NCBI RefSeq assembly: GCF_052045245.1
Contig: NZ_JBQEON010000024.1
Span: 1 to 64,000, forward strand
Direction of reading: 5' to 3'
Source: Burkholderia sp052045245
GTDB lineage: Bacteria > Pseudomonadota > Gammaproteobacteria > Burkholderiales > Burkholderiaceae
DNA: 64,000 nt
Part shown: positions 63,908-64,000 of the stretch, piece after piece
Numbering within the stretch: position 1 is the first letter of the stretch
How the letters are laid out: each line of letters begins with the position of its first letter
Made by a program: the position numbers and the translations under genes
Notes under the pieces: model-generated
Told to the model about the DNA's origin: nothing
Seen by the model: only the letters and a program-made list of their open reading frames with translations
The model's database searches: none

Positions 63908-64000
63908 GTATCGCGGCAGGAATGCGCGGGTTGTCACGCGCGTTTCATTCAATGATCCCGCGCACAAAATACCGAATCGAAATGACACGGGAAGGCTTTG

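Overview
The window is a high-GC chromosomal segment from a betaproteobacterium, almost certainly the main chromosome of a Burkholderia cepacia complex strain. The assignment rests on gene content and order: a flagellin glycosyltransferase gene next to fliT-fliD-fliC and rpsU, flhDC-motAB-cheY-cheA-cheW-mcp-cheR-cheD-cheB-cheY-cheZ, flhB-flhA-flhF-flhG-fliA, a SAH riboswitch before ahcY-(small membrane protein)-metF, and a tandem glycine riboswitch before gcvT-gcvH-gcvP. No prophage, insertion sequence or CRISPR array was seen. Two ambiguous bases (44430-44431) mark an assembly defect inside cheD.

Layout. 1-3.2 kb: a translationally coupled pair on the minus strand (thiamine-diphosphate enzyme plus glycosyltransferase-9-like protein), followed by a decayed VapC/PIN toxin remnant. 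3.2-11 kb: minus-strand glycine/serine catabolism (sdaA, an exported alginate-lyase-like protein, gcvP, gcvH, gcvT) with a consensus sigma-70 promoter and tandem glycine riboswitch. 11-16.6 kb: lipoprotein, Gfo/Idh/MocA oxidoreductase, Rep/UvrD-type helicase, dihaem cytochrome c5-like protein, tRNA-Arg(CCG). 17-27.5 kb: a sugar-modification island (CatB-like acetyltransferase, TPR-glycosyltransferase, PglD/NeuD-like acyltransferase, DegT-type aminotransferase, TPR plus GT41-like flagellin glycosyltransferase) running into fliT, fliD and fliC, the last with a sigma-28 promoter. 27.9-33.7 kb: housekeeping genes (rpsU, tag, a BadF-type sugar kinase, a HAD phosphatase, aqpZ, an H-NS-like gene, a GT4 glycosyltransferase). 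34-46.8 kb: the flagellar master regulator flhDC, motAB behind a sigma-28 promoter, and a complete chemotaxis operon. 47-50.3 kb: a DUF2844/DUF3443 secreted pair, a VOC/PhnB-like protein and a DUF805 membrane protein. 50.5-57.2 kb: flhB-flhA-flhF-flhG-fliA. 57.3-60.2 kb: the SAH-riboswitch methyl-cycle operon. 60.2-63.9 kb: amidase, dienelactone hydrolase and nitronate monooxygenase-like genes.

How it works together. FlhDC (34.4 kb) is expected to activate the export and regulator genes including flhB-fliA. FliA then reads the sigma-28 sites seen before fliC and motA. FlhF/FlhG set flagellar position and number. FliC is exported with FliD/FliT and probably glycosylated by the adjacent island. 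CheA/CheW/MCP with CheR/B/D and two CheY proteins plus CheZ control the MotAB-driven motor. The metabolic operons are tuned by riboswitches that sense their own substrates, glycine and S-adenosylhomocysteine.
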